A stretch of 10,605 nt of DNA, from positions 438,000 through 448,604 of the forward strand of contig FJOG01000030.1 of the NCBI GenBank assembly GCA_900073065.1, in the 5' to 3' direction. Numbering within the stretch: the stretch's first letter is position 1; the number at the start of each line of letters is the position of its first letter. Source of the stretch: Phialocephala subalpina (Eukaryota; Ascomycota; Leotiomycetes; Helotiales; Mollisiaceae). The notes under the pieces are model-generated. The model made no database searches. It was not told where the DNA came from and saw nothing but the letters and a program-made list of their open reading frames with translations. Below, piece after piece: positions 1 to 8,148 of this stretch. Position numbers and translations under genes: made by a program.

Positions 1-225
1 CCTCTCAGCAGCCAGCGACAGCGGCGTCCAACCAAACTGAGACTTGGTCTCGAGCTCGGCGCCCTGGTCCAGCAGCAGCTTCACTACGGCCTCGTGCCCC
101 CTCTCAGCAGCCCGCGACAGCGGCGTCCGACCAGACTTGTCCTTAGTCTCGAGCTCAGCGCCCTTGTCCAGCAGCAGCTTCACGACGGCCTCGTGCCCCC
201 TCTCAGCAGCCCACGACAGCGGCGT
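1..225 (-). repeat. Ankyrin repeat array, 99-bp period, near-identical units
   Basis: Reading down the minus strand, units run 225-127, 126-28 and 27-1 (partial), each 99 bp and encoding one 33-residue ankyrin repeat beginning TPLS. A more divergent first repeat (residues 840-872) precedes them at 324-226. Units 225-127 and 126-28 differ at 11 of 99 bases by my hand alignment. Eight of these changes alter the protein (W/R, K/Q, D/S, K/Q, S/F, R/W) and three are silent. The array continues beyond the left edge, so its copy number is unknown. Confidence 0.92.
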
Positions 226-2961
226 CCGGCTATGACTATCCTTCATATCCAGACTCTGCCCGTGCCTAATGAGGATATTTGCTGCCTCATGGACTCCAAA
301 ATATGCTACTAAGTGTAGGCCAGTCATTTGCTTCGGTATTTCTTGACTGTACTTCGTGTTCCCTGACCATCTCTTAACGGCTATTAGTGCTTGACTTGAT
401 GCCTCGACCTGAGCTTGTTTCTGGAGAAATTCTATAATACCTTGACATGAAGTCGAAGCCTCCCGAGCATGATGTCCCCAATTATGTGCTGCGTAGTCGT
501 ATAGCGTATTTGATTGAAGCCGTTGTTCAAACTCCTCGTCGTTTTGGCAAATTCCACTCTCGAATTGGTCGAATGAGAGGTATGAAACACAGATTGTCGT
601 GATATTAATTTGTGCATCAGGGAACCATTGCCTTTGTGTTCGCTCAAAGTATTCCTGAGTTGTGTAATGGACTAATCGGATAATTCCGCTTTCTTCATCG
701 ACTGTGACTAAACCAGCGCATACTGAGACCATGTCTTCAATATCTCGAATATTGTTTCTGTCAAGTTGTGTGTCGCTAACCTTTATTGCAAGAGCATGCT
801 GAAGCTCTAATATAGTAAGAGGCCGCTTTGCACAGGTGATCCAGGATAGAACCTTCCTTCCAAGGAGTTGAAAGCCTGGCATCTGGCCGTCTATTCTCAT
901 CATCGCTTGATTATACGCCTCATCTAAGGCGTGACGCTTCCTATCCTCTCCCGTTGTAGGCTGGTTTTGCTTCTTAAGCTCCTTCAACGCATAGTTCATT
1001 TCTGTTACTGACGTCTTGTCCTTAAGCGAGTCAAGATAGAGTTGTGCTAAGAGGAACCTAAGCGGGTGTTAGCATAAGAGTCTGTATTTGAATTTTCAGT
1101 ATAACTGGTGATCTTACATTCCCTCAACGGCGCCTGTAATTTCTGTGTTGATCTTTTTCTGTAAATCAGGATTCCTAAGGACGAATTTTGGGAGGTGCGG
1201 CATGTGGGCTTGAAGATATCTATGTACATCTTCATCGCTGGCTAGGATGTGTCGGCTGCGACAATTTTTGAATTCTGCCACTATGTACGGAATAGGTCGC
1301 GAGGTTGCAAAAAAGTTCAATCTGTTCCTAGCTTGGAGACCGAATATCTGTAAGAGAAAGGTTGATAGGTTGCTATCGGATGCTTGGCATTCGTCAAGCG
1401 CATCAACAACGATGAATACTCTCTGATACAGAGATGTGACGGACTGGAGAGTTCTCGCAAGTTCATCGAATGATGGCCGTATTCGTTTATTCTTGTGTCG
1501 ATTATAAAGATCTTCTACGCCACTTGGCAGAGAAGTTTGGTGCTCGGCGAGTTGTTTTAGTAAGCTGGCTAGTAGCCCAGCCGCCTTCTGCTCGTCTTGG
1601 CGACGGAAGTTGCAATACAGGTATGCAATGCCAATGCTCTTGTCGTCGTGAAAGCGAGAAGTAAGTTCTTCAATAACAATCGCCGTGAGAATTGTCTTTC
1701 CCGCCCCCGGAATTCCCGAACAGAATAATGTCTGTTTATCGCTCTCTATCCATTCCTTGAATTCTGCCGAGTCTAGAAGCCACTGTCCAGTTCCTTCTTG
1801 TCGCCGAGTGATGAAGTCGTGCTGCTGATCAGTGTAGTCGGTTGGAGTGAGCCAGTTAAGAATAGAGTTATGCTCTTGATTATGCTGAACGCGGAGAAGT
1901 TTGCCAACTCCTTGTTGGACATCTGTTATAAGTGCAAAGAATTAAAGTCATATCAATTAATTGTTAACCATCTTAGACTAACCAGAAAGAATATCACTGA
2001 TCCTCTTCTCAGCCTCAACTCTATTTGGGGCAATTCGACACAGAAGGTCTTTCGCATATGCCGCCGCCACCATTGCTGCATACCCTTGCCACTCCTTGTT
2101 CTTGTGTGAGTCTGAGTAATCGCATATACCACGAATCACCAGACACGGGAAATGGTTCATCAACCCGGCTGCTTCCATCTCAAAACACAGAACGTCCTTT
2201 TCCGCCGCAAGTTTATCCCGAACCGTGGCGTCCTTCATCAACTGGTTGGCCGACGCAATCAGACCGTAGTGGATGGTCGGATTATCCTCTTCTTTAGCCC
2301 TTTCTGGTCGCATTATCAGTTCATCACCGCAGACAGTGACACAGCTTGTTTCGTTGTTTGCAGGATGAACAATAGTGCTTTGGTATAACCTATCGCTGCT
2401 TGGATTCGGTCGCTTGTACTTCTTCCGTAATCTTGGTTTCTTTTCGAGAGTGTTGTTGACTACCTCTTCAAGCTGATGGCCTTCGATCTCATATTGCGCC
2501 TTGAGTCCACTCATAGCTGTCCGCAGGATCTCTAGTGGCTGGTTCAAGAAGGCCGTTGTTTGGAACTCCTGGCCTTGTATCGTTTTGCCAAAGTCGTATT
2601 GAAATACACCACCCTTCCCATCGCGAGTTGCGCTGACTACGATATCGCCCAGACGGATATCGTGTTGTCGACTTGGAGCACCGCCGCCGATACCGACCAT
2701 CAGACCGATTCTGACGTTGGGAAAGCTAAGGAGCATGCGGCTTGCTACTCTTGCTGCAGAGGATGTGCCATACTCACCGTCTGGTAAGACAGCAATAACG
2801 GTGTTGTGTTTCCCAATTTTACCTAAGGTGTAATCGTTATTGTCATTAGGAGACACATATTCGGGTCTTTCGTGCTTTTCGTCGAGAAAAGCTTGCGCGG
2901 CCACGTACTCCGTGCTTATGGCGCATATCCAGCCGACGGTATAGTCGTTAGGGTTCGACAT
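1..2961 (-). CDS. Fungal NLR-type protein: PNP_UDP-like domain, NACHT NTPase, ankyrin repeats (5' part; 3' end beyond window)
   Basis: Three exons are joined in frame: 2961-1983, 1922-1118 and 1057-1. The 60-nt introns are 1982-1923 (GTTAGT...ACAG) and 1117-1058 (GTAAGA...TTAG). Together they give 947 uninterrupted codons up to the left edge. Residues about 8-312 match the fungal nucleoside-phosphorylase-like domain ([11 protein letters not shown] start, [39 protein letters not shown]). The NACHT part has Walker A GIPGAGKT (396-403), Walker [12 protein letters not shown] (495-505), an FFATSRP sensor strand (530-536) and [13 protein letters not shown] after the second splice. Ankyrin repeats begin near residue 840. 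By family knowledge this is a STAND/NLR signal-transducing ATPase of the type involved in heterokaryon incompatibility or innate recognition: ankyrins sense, NACHT oligomerises, and the PNP domain acts as effector or NAD/nucleoside-processing module. Its ligand and reaction are unknown. The ATG at 2961 is used because the PNP domain starts right after it. Confidence 0.93.
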
Positions 2962-3093
2962 GCTCGCTCGCGGGGGGATATGATGAAAGGTCGGTCGAAC
3001 GTGAGGGCTATTCAGCTCGGATCGAGTAGGTATTGGTTAGGTTTGTTCGGTCGGAGGAGGAGCTTCTGCTATAGATTCGATTGGCACAGCTTC

Positions 3094-3119
3094 CTAGAAA
3101 TAAAATCAACTGCTTAGTA
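3094..3119 (-). other. Candidate 3' end of a 5'UTR intron of the NLR gene
   Basis: On the minus strand a perfect branch-point-like TACTAAG (3119-3113) is followed about 20 nt later by a T-rich tract ending in TTTCTAG, with the AG at 3095-3094. This is the classic fungal intron 3' end, and it lies about 130 nt upstream of the NLR start codon. The donor is not clear: GTACCT, GTGAGG and GTGACG sequences occur 80-170 nt further upstream. It may be an intron in the leader of the NLR gene or part of a small separate upstream gene. Confidence 0.45.
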
Positions 3120-3209
3120 TCACATCCTCGCAAAGGAAAGTAAATGATTGCGCAAGGTACGAGAAAGAAAGGGGAATGGAGTGAGAGGGTAGATGTCGCG
3201 GAATCAGCC

Positions 3210-3497
3210 TCACGGTGTGCACAGCTGCAGCTGCAGCTGCGCAGCACTGGCCACGTCACCTCCTATGAATAGCTTGCAGCCACATAGAACCGGAATAGAA
3301 TAGAAAGATGTCGGATCTTCACCGCGAAGCTCTTGCAGAGAAGAGCATAGACAAAAGGCTATGTTAGAATAGAGTTTCGGTGCAAGGGCGTGAGATAGCT
3401 TTAATGTAGGAATGCGGCGATCTTCCAGCGGGACCAAAATGATTGGGGCCGGTTGGATTGCAGCGATGACACTGGCGGCAAGGCTGAATCTGTCCAT
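3210..3497 (-). other. Small upstream ORF with STAND-type N-terminal look (95 codons)
   Basis: An ATG-initiated frame begins MDRFSLAASVIAAIQ, which resembles the first residues of many fungal STAND/ankyrin proteins (MDxLSLAASVIAVIQ type). The resemblance stops after about 15 residues and the remainder has no motif I recognise. It lies upstream of and parallel to the NLR gene and could be a leader ORF, a separate small gene spliced to the acceptor at 3094, or the remnant of an alternative N-terminal domain. The frame crosses the CAGCTG repeat at 3222-3240. Coding status is uncertain. Confidence 0.25.
3222..3240. repeat. (CAGCTG)3 palindromic microsatellite
   Basis: Three tandem CAGCTG hexamers plus one C form a self-complementary run. 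CAGCTG is also an E-box-type hexamer, so it could bind bHLH factors in the NLR upstream region, but this is inference only. Confidence 0.7.
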
Positions 3498-3638
3498 GTT
3501 TCGTCACGCTAACCAGCTATAGTCGTGATGTCAAGCGCAGCTCTGTTGTACTGTACTGTAATGGAGGTTGCCCAGGTTTTGTGAGTTACTTCGGGGTACA
3601 CGGGATGACAAAGGAGCTACAGCGTTAGCGCCAAAAAT

Positions 3639-4903
3639 GGATAAGGTGGTCTGTGCTCACAAAAAAAATTTTCACACGAAAAGGGCGAAGCCGATTTTGC
3701 AAGCGACTGTAGATACAGTAGAAGGCGCATTGAGTGTCGCTAAGTTTACAGATAACTTTTTAAGCGGGCTCCACTTCCGGACGCTTGTGGCTGTGCACCC
3801 TGTCCCGTTGTACTCCAAGGTACCAATATCATTGTGGAGCGGAGCCAATTCTGAAAGGAATAGAATAATTGAGTGTAACCTTAAACTACTGTAGCACAGA
3901 ATGCTTGATACTGAGTCTTTATCAAGCCCTGGTAATAGGACCTCTCTTGCAGAAGCTCATAGTAACACCGCGAACACTCGAGAAAGAACGAAGGAGCAGA
4001 GCTTATATACAGCGTCAAAGGAGATCAAGAGGGGTAGACTCATTTTCCCGATTGATAAGGATACGGAACCCGCTAAGTTACTGGTCTTACAATACTCCAA
4101 CTTCGCGTTACAGCAGTTCGGGACATGTACTCGGATGCGAGGCTGGTCAGAATGAGGCACTACTCTCCCGTACACCTCTTTCAAAAGGCATACGAGCTTC
4201 AGCGGGGCACTAGTAAGCTTACCTTTGCAGTTCGGAATAACGATGGAGTGGAAGAATACGTGCTGGTCAGGTACCTTGAGGGCCCTGATGCTACCGAGAA
4301 GGTTCAAATCCTGCAAAGACTTCAACATGAGAACCTAGTCAAATTTTTAGGCCACTTCAACCTTGAAGGTTGCCATCACGTCTTCCTCGAGAAGATGGAA
4401 GTCACGGCGGGAGGTTTTGTAAAATCTACGTTATCCAACCGAGCTTCAACTTGCAAAAATAATTGCTCAGGTCTGTCTACCTACCTCCTATGGCTCAATC
4501 ACTTAGAGTCCTAGGTCGCAAATGGACTCGTTTACCTTGCCACGCAAGGCTTGGCGTATCCATCTCTTAGTGCATCCTCAATTCTCCTCAATGAGAGAGG
4601 GGAAGTCAAGATTAGTCGGTCCGACATACCCTTCCAACATTAACTCACTAATGCGTGCCTTGAAGCTGGACAAGAACCTGTTGCCAGATTACGGCGGGGG
4701 GCAGCCTGCGTGAAGCGAGAGAATTGGGTAAGATCACGGTGCTAATGACGCAAAAGTACGTACGAGGAAGCGCTATTGGGATTGAAGATTTGCTCCGTTG
4801 GCCTCCTGATTCTAACGCTCCAACTTTCGTCTCGATGACAACGTCTGTTAACTCGGTCAATAAGTTGCTAAAGGTCAGAAAGCTATCCTGTTTACGAGCA
4901 TGA
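3639..4903 (+). pseudogene. Decayed kinase-like (pseudokinase-type) gene
   Basis: Kinase-like segments appear in the right order but in different frames. One frame is open from ATG 3639 to about 4156 apart from a TAG at 3892; its end includes DPAKLL-like EPAKLLVLQYSNFALQQF. The next frame (about 4160-4410) has KAYELQRG, EYVLVRYLEGP and LQHENLVKFLGHF, resembling a kinase N-lobe. After a frameshift comes YPTELQLAKIIAQ, a possible 44-nt intron (4471-4514), then VANGLVYLATQGLAYPSLSA with SSILLNERGEVKIS, which sits where the catalytic loop should be. A last frame (4703-4903) has LGKITVLMTQKYV and LLRWPPDSNAP, like a C-lobe. Stops are at 4420 and 4641, and a G6 run (4696-4701) is a likely slippage site. 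HRD and DFG are absent, so even the ancestor was probably a pseudokinase. The N-terminal part before about 4018 is assigned only by frame continuity. Confidence 0.68.
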
Positions 4904-5246
4904 GTCTGACTTGAGGCAGCATCCACTACTTCAAAGTCCCTGGCAAGATCAGAAGATAGGCTGGTTGGTAACAGCAGCGCTCCTTGAGGGTCATCGCCTC
5001 TTTCAATTTATAAATTAGACTTGGAATCCTAAGGTTGCGGTAGTATTCTTTGAAGCAGGACCGATTTTCCTAGCTCTATTTCCGAATTATCATGGCCATT
5101 TTTGGCTTCATAGTTCTCTTGAAGTATCTACGCCATTTTTGGACACAATTTCAAAATCGATAGAACGAAATTGACTATTGTATATATATCAAAGGTCTAG
5201 AACACATGAAAGAAACATTTTTTAAAGTATAATCTACTTTAACGTA
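4904..5246. other. AT-rich intergenic region
   Basis: Between the kinase-like relic and the next gene I find no open frame with recognisable content. Base composition becomes AT-rich toward the right, as expected for a fungal promoter. Confidence 0.5.
5179..5190 (+). promoter_or_regulatory. TATA-like element upstream of the 2EXR-like gene
   Basis: A run of alternating TA (core TATATATAT, about 5181-5189) lies roughly 60 nt before the ATG at 5247. The position is right for a TATA box with a short leader. AT-rich surroundings make a chance match possible. Confidence 0.4.
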
Positions 5247-6090
5247 ATGGACGCATTCTCGACTGAGCTTACAGATGTTAGCAAGGCAAAAGCTCAGCTT
5301 AATAATCTTCGATTCCAACAACAACTATTGGCTGCTGCTATTCAGGCTTCCAAAACGACCGGGTCTTTTTGGGAAGATCACAAATATGCTTTGCATGTAG
5401 AACTGTCTCGAGCAGAGTTACGGAGTAAGATTGCTCAGCAACACGTGTTGCGTGAACAGGCACGTATGAAAGTAACTACAAATGCAATCGCTGACGCTCA
5501 GAGGAAGCTAAAACAGTAAGTTCTCCTTAACAAATACTACGATAACTAACAGTAAAAGCGCCACGGAATGGAAAACTCTTACTGCCCCATTAAACTTACG
5601 TCGATTTCCCCCTGAGATTCGTCACATGATCTTCGAAGCACTACTAGTTCGGCAAAACAATATCACCCGAAGTGGCTCTCTTGCCCTTCCTTTGGAGATT
5701 ATGAGAGCAGCGAAATGGACTTTCGCGGAAACGATTCCAATATTCTACGGGGAAAACCGCTTTAACTTTCTGGAATTTGAAGAGCTGAATGCGATCCCGA
5801 AAGCATATCGACGTCATTTCCGCAGTTTATCGTTTCATATATATTGGAGAACGAGATTATGCAAACTCTTGAGACTACTCGAATGCTTCCGTAATCTTAC
5901 AAGTCTCGAGATTGTTTTTTGGAGTGTTCCGAATCACGGCGGCAGATTGGATTCAAAGCATTATGACTTAAGACGGGTGAGATTTCGCAGACCTTCTGCA
6001 TTGAATAATATTATTGTCAAGGCAAATGTTGAGCAGGATAGAATTATCGAAGCAGCTACTATTTTCCAATCTCAATTAAGAGGACTATAA
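5247..6090 (+). CDS. Coiled-coil plus 2EXR/F-box-like protein, two exons
   Basis: Exon 1 (5247-5515) encodes a Gln/Ala/Lys-rich helical segment of about 90 residues likely to form a coiled coil (KAKAQLNNLRFQQQLLAAAI; ELRSKIAQQHVLREQARMKV). A GTAAGT donor at 5516 leads into a very short intron. Acceptors at 5552 (37 nt, AACAG) or 5558 (43 nt, AAAAG) both keep the same frame, with CTAAC just upstream. Exon 2 continues NLRRFPPEIRHMIFEALL (residues about 104-121), typical of fungal F-box-like/2EXR N-termini, then IPIFYGENRF (about 151-160), a hallmark of these families, and leucine-rich segments (LLRLLECFRNLTSLEI) to a TAA at 6090. The total is about 268 residues. By family, such proteins are mostly uncharacterised; some F-box members recruit substrates to SCF ubiquitin ligases. 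The frame is intact, so the gene may be functional. Confidence 0.72.
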
Positions 6091-6450
6091 TAGCATTAGG
6101 CTAAGAATATATCTACTTGCATTAATATACTATACCTCTACTACTATAAATATCTGCTCTAATATAACTTTGGCTATCAACGTTTGCATTCATTCCGACG
6201 ATGTGGATGCATACCATGTACGATTTCCATTTTGCGAGGACTCGCCGATCGCATGATAGGCAGAGGACTTCCGTATGGATGGCAGTAAGGATAGTATGAT
6301 TGAACTTTGTTGGGGTGTCATCAGATAGAACAAAAGATGTAAATCGACCAGATTCACTTGATCCAGTCATATAACACGTCTACGAGAGGGCCGGGAAATA
6401 TGTGATCTTCAACGGTACGGAGAATCTATATAGCAGAGGGAGTTCCTCCT
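6091..6450. other. Intergenic, AT-rich at its left side
   Basis: Just after the 2EXR-like stop the sequence is a TA/CTA-rich stretch (6100-6170), plausible as 3'UTR or terminator sequence. An 82-codon ATG-initiated minus-strand frame (6370-6122) exists, but its product shows no motif I recognise and it may be chance. Confidence 0.4.
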
Positions 6451-6869
6451 ATGGCTAAACAAACAAGATCACACGCATATCGGGACTCCCTCGCAACTGT
6501 TGGGGGCTTGAATATAAATGCATGTTGTGCCACAGTTGCCATTTTCCAGCTACCTCAAAGAGGGAATCTCGATCATCAACTTCCTCTCACTAGACTCGCC
6601 TCTGAGTCGGACTATGTTCCAGCGCGTACGTACTGCAGGCCGAGTTCTGCCTGGAAACTTGCGAAAGATCCAGCTCCAAGGCTTGCCCTCTTTCTTGTAT
6701 GCCAGCAAGCGCTGCTCGCCTATGGGGTCCCATGGGGTATTCCTCCTCGTGCCTCTGCGAGATTTTTGAAAATAACGACTGGGTGTTCCCCGAGGAGTTT
6801 CTGCGTGAATTGGCAGCTACCCAGGTACGACATACAGGTAAAGGCCGCTCGGGGAATAGATATGATTGA
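6451..6869 (+). pseudogene. Possible decayed coding stretch, function unknown
   Basis: Protein-like segments occur in more than one frame here. The frame ending at 6769 reads RTAGRVLPGNLRKIQLQG and then LPSFLYASKRCSPMGSHGVF. Another frame (6741-6869) reads CEIFENNDWVFPEEFLREL. A third, the longest, is open for 181 codons from ATG 6451 but is rich in Arg/Ser/Pro and looks less natural. One explanation is a single ancient gene broken by frameshifts near 6740-6770. I do not recognise the family, and open frames by chance are a real alternative. Confidence 0.25.
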
Positions 6870-6967
6870 AGCCAGGTCTGCGGAATTAGGTTCCCCAGAG
6901 CGCCATACCAGAGCCTCCAGATTCCAATACTGCGCGTCAGTTGATAATAAAAGGACCGATCACAATA

Positions 6968-7054
6968 GGGAAGGATTATTGGGGATGGATCTATGATAGG
7001 GACGGATTCACATTGGTGCAATAGGGATGGGAAGGATTCAGGTTGGGGATGGAT
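6968..7054. repeat. Degenerate GGGANGGAT quasi-repeat
   Basis: Copies of GGGAAGGAT, GGGATGGAT or GGGACGGAT start near 6968, 6982, 6999, 7029 and 7046, with a partial copy at 7024. Spacing is irregular (about 14-30 nt). The complement is a pyrimidine-rich tract about 160-250 nt downstream of the MADS-like gene's stop codon on its own strand. Confidence 0.5.
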
Positions 7055-7215
7055 TGATAGTAGCAATTGGAACGTCTCGCATTGTCATCCATATCCAAAT
7101 CGTCCTGTTCCCTTTATTCACATCTATTCGGAATAAGTTAAGAGGCTTCTGACGCTCGCCTTTGGTCAGCTTTTGCTAGAAAGGAAACCATGGTGGGACT
7201 TCATTGACTTTGGTC

Positions 7216-7730
7216 TTATTTTCCCTCTTGCAAGGCTACTGATGTCCTATCTTCTATGACTCTTCTATCCCCTTCATCCTTGCGAGAGAATTCTATTTCC
7301 CTGTTATTCTTAGAGCTGCGCTTTTCCATGTCTTGTGGCAATATATTCTTGGGGAGAGGATAGACAGTTTGCTAGATCAGTATCAGCACCAGTCGTATGT
7401 ACCAATCGAGTGACTACTCACAATCTCTGCCATAGGTGGCGGCCACGACGTATGGTCCCTAGATCTGTACGTAGTGTATCGACCATGCTTGCAAATAATC
7501 AGAGCCACGTCAACGCCATCGAATTGCCCTAATTCGTAGGCCTTTTTAACCAAGGTATCCTTTCTCCTGTTTATCCCCTCATTCTTTCGTTTCCTTTTAA
7601 TCCCCTCGTCGTTGCGTTTGGTAATTTTAGCATTCATTTTATGCAGAACCGACTCCAATGGCCGAGAAGCTTTCTCTATGCCACTTAGGCGATTTGAGAG
7701 CCGTCTTGTTTGTTCAGGGCTGTGTTTCAT
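7216..7730 (-). CDS. Small fungal MADS-box-like protein, two exons
   Basis: Exon 1 (7730-7422) and exon 2 (7371-7216) are joined across a 50-nt intron (7421-7372, GTGAGT...TCTAG) in phase 0, giving 154 residues. The MADS-like core lies at residues about 44-93: RRKDTLVKKAYELGQFDG followed by VDVALIICKHGRYTTYRS, corresponding to the DNA-binding helix and first beta strands of SRF/MADS proteins. The typical follow-on SWPPPMAEI is completed across the splice by QTVYPLPKNILPQDMEKR, which supports the intron. The tail is charged and has no recognisable domain. By family it would be a nuclear DNA-binding factor, but the divergent core means DNA binding is not assured. ATG 7730 is the first ATG of the frame; the frame extends further only through a GTG. 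ATG 7637 (residue 32) is an alternative start nearer the core. Paralogous families of such short proteins occur in ascomycetes. Confidence 0.78.
7563..7616 (-). repeat. Tandem 27-bp duplication in the MADS-like gene
   Basis: Two adjacent 9-codon units, RNDEGIKRK and RKNEGINRR (residues 39-56), share 20 of 27 bases by my hand alignment. They form the basic stretch at the start of the MADS core, where DNA contacts are made in SRF-type proteins, so the duplication lengthens the basic arm. Confidence 0.6.
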
Positions 7731-8148
7731 CAAGGACCCTCTGTTATTGATGGTTGTCTTTGAGGACTCTCTTGTACTGGTAGCCAACAGGTGCACCAGA
7801 AACTAGGCATGGATGCCGAATTTGAACCTGTGAGGGGACTTAATCAGGTCCTCCAAACCAACATGGTTGGGAAGCGAATTTGGATCTCTCGGTTCTAAGA
7901 ATAGACTTCACACAATCAGCTTCCTCCCTATGATGCGCGGTTCTAGTCTGTCTCGTTTTGCACAGTTCGTTCTTCCAATTATGTTTGAGAGAGGCCCTTC
8001 CCACGACCAATCTTCTTCCGCACGATGTCGATGCTCAATGTCAAGAGGCGTGCCGCGAAGAAGATCAATTCGCCACGCCTGTCACTAGGCGATGAGCGAG
8101 GAATGTTAATCACTTGCAGCGGGGACCTGATGTATTCGATATGGTTCT
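7731..8148. other. No gene identified
   Basis: This is the 5' flank of the minus-strand MADS-like gene. Frames here are short or start at non-ATG codons. A plus-strand frame around 8005-8190 (VKRRAAKKINSPRLSLGDE) could be the eroded front of the following relic, but nothing in it is diagnostic. Confidence 0.4.

Larger units (their letters stand above)
2962..3638. other. Intergenic region upstream of the NLR gene
   Basis: This stretch separates the start of the minus-strand NLR gene from the plus-strand kinase-like relic. Besides the candidate leader intron end, the small ORF and the CAGCTG run, it shows C/T-rich minus-strand stretches near 3055-3065 and 3160-3190 of the kind common near fungal promoters. 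I see no convincing TATA box, RNA gene or mobile-element terminus. Confidence 0.5.

Noticed and set aside
432..647. Minus-strand frame of 71 codons at 647-432
   Set aside because: It is on the same strand as the NLR exon 3 but in a different frame; the frame that continues NACHT into ankyrin repeats is clearly the coding one.
1798..2388. Plus-strand open frames over 1798-2388 and others opposite the NLR
   Set aside because: They lie antisense to the PNP and NACHT exons and have no recognisable motifs; they are shadows of the coding strand.
3539..3565. Possible terminal repeat around TACTGTACTGTA at the left of the kinase-like relic
   Set aside because: It is only a short ACTGT duplication, and no inverted or direct partner was found on the far side.
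6590..7066. Minus-strand 158-codon frame
   Set aside because: It begins at a TTG, its product has no domain, and it overlaps other frames just as open. A long open stretch alone is not enough.
7731..7796. Upstream extension of the MADS-like frame to 7796
   Set aside because: The frame starts there only with GTG. The first ATG is at 7730, and fungal nuclear genes rarely use GTG.
7806..7835. tRNA-like T-loop on the minus strand (GGTTCAAATTC)
   Set aside because: The flanking bases do not form the five-pair T stem and no matching acceptor, D or anticodon arms are present. It is a chance B-box-like match.
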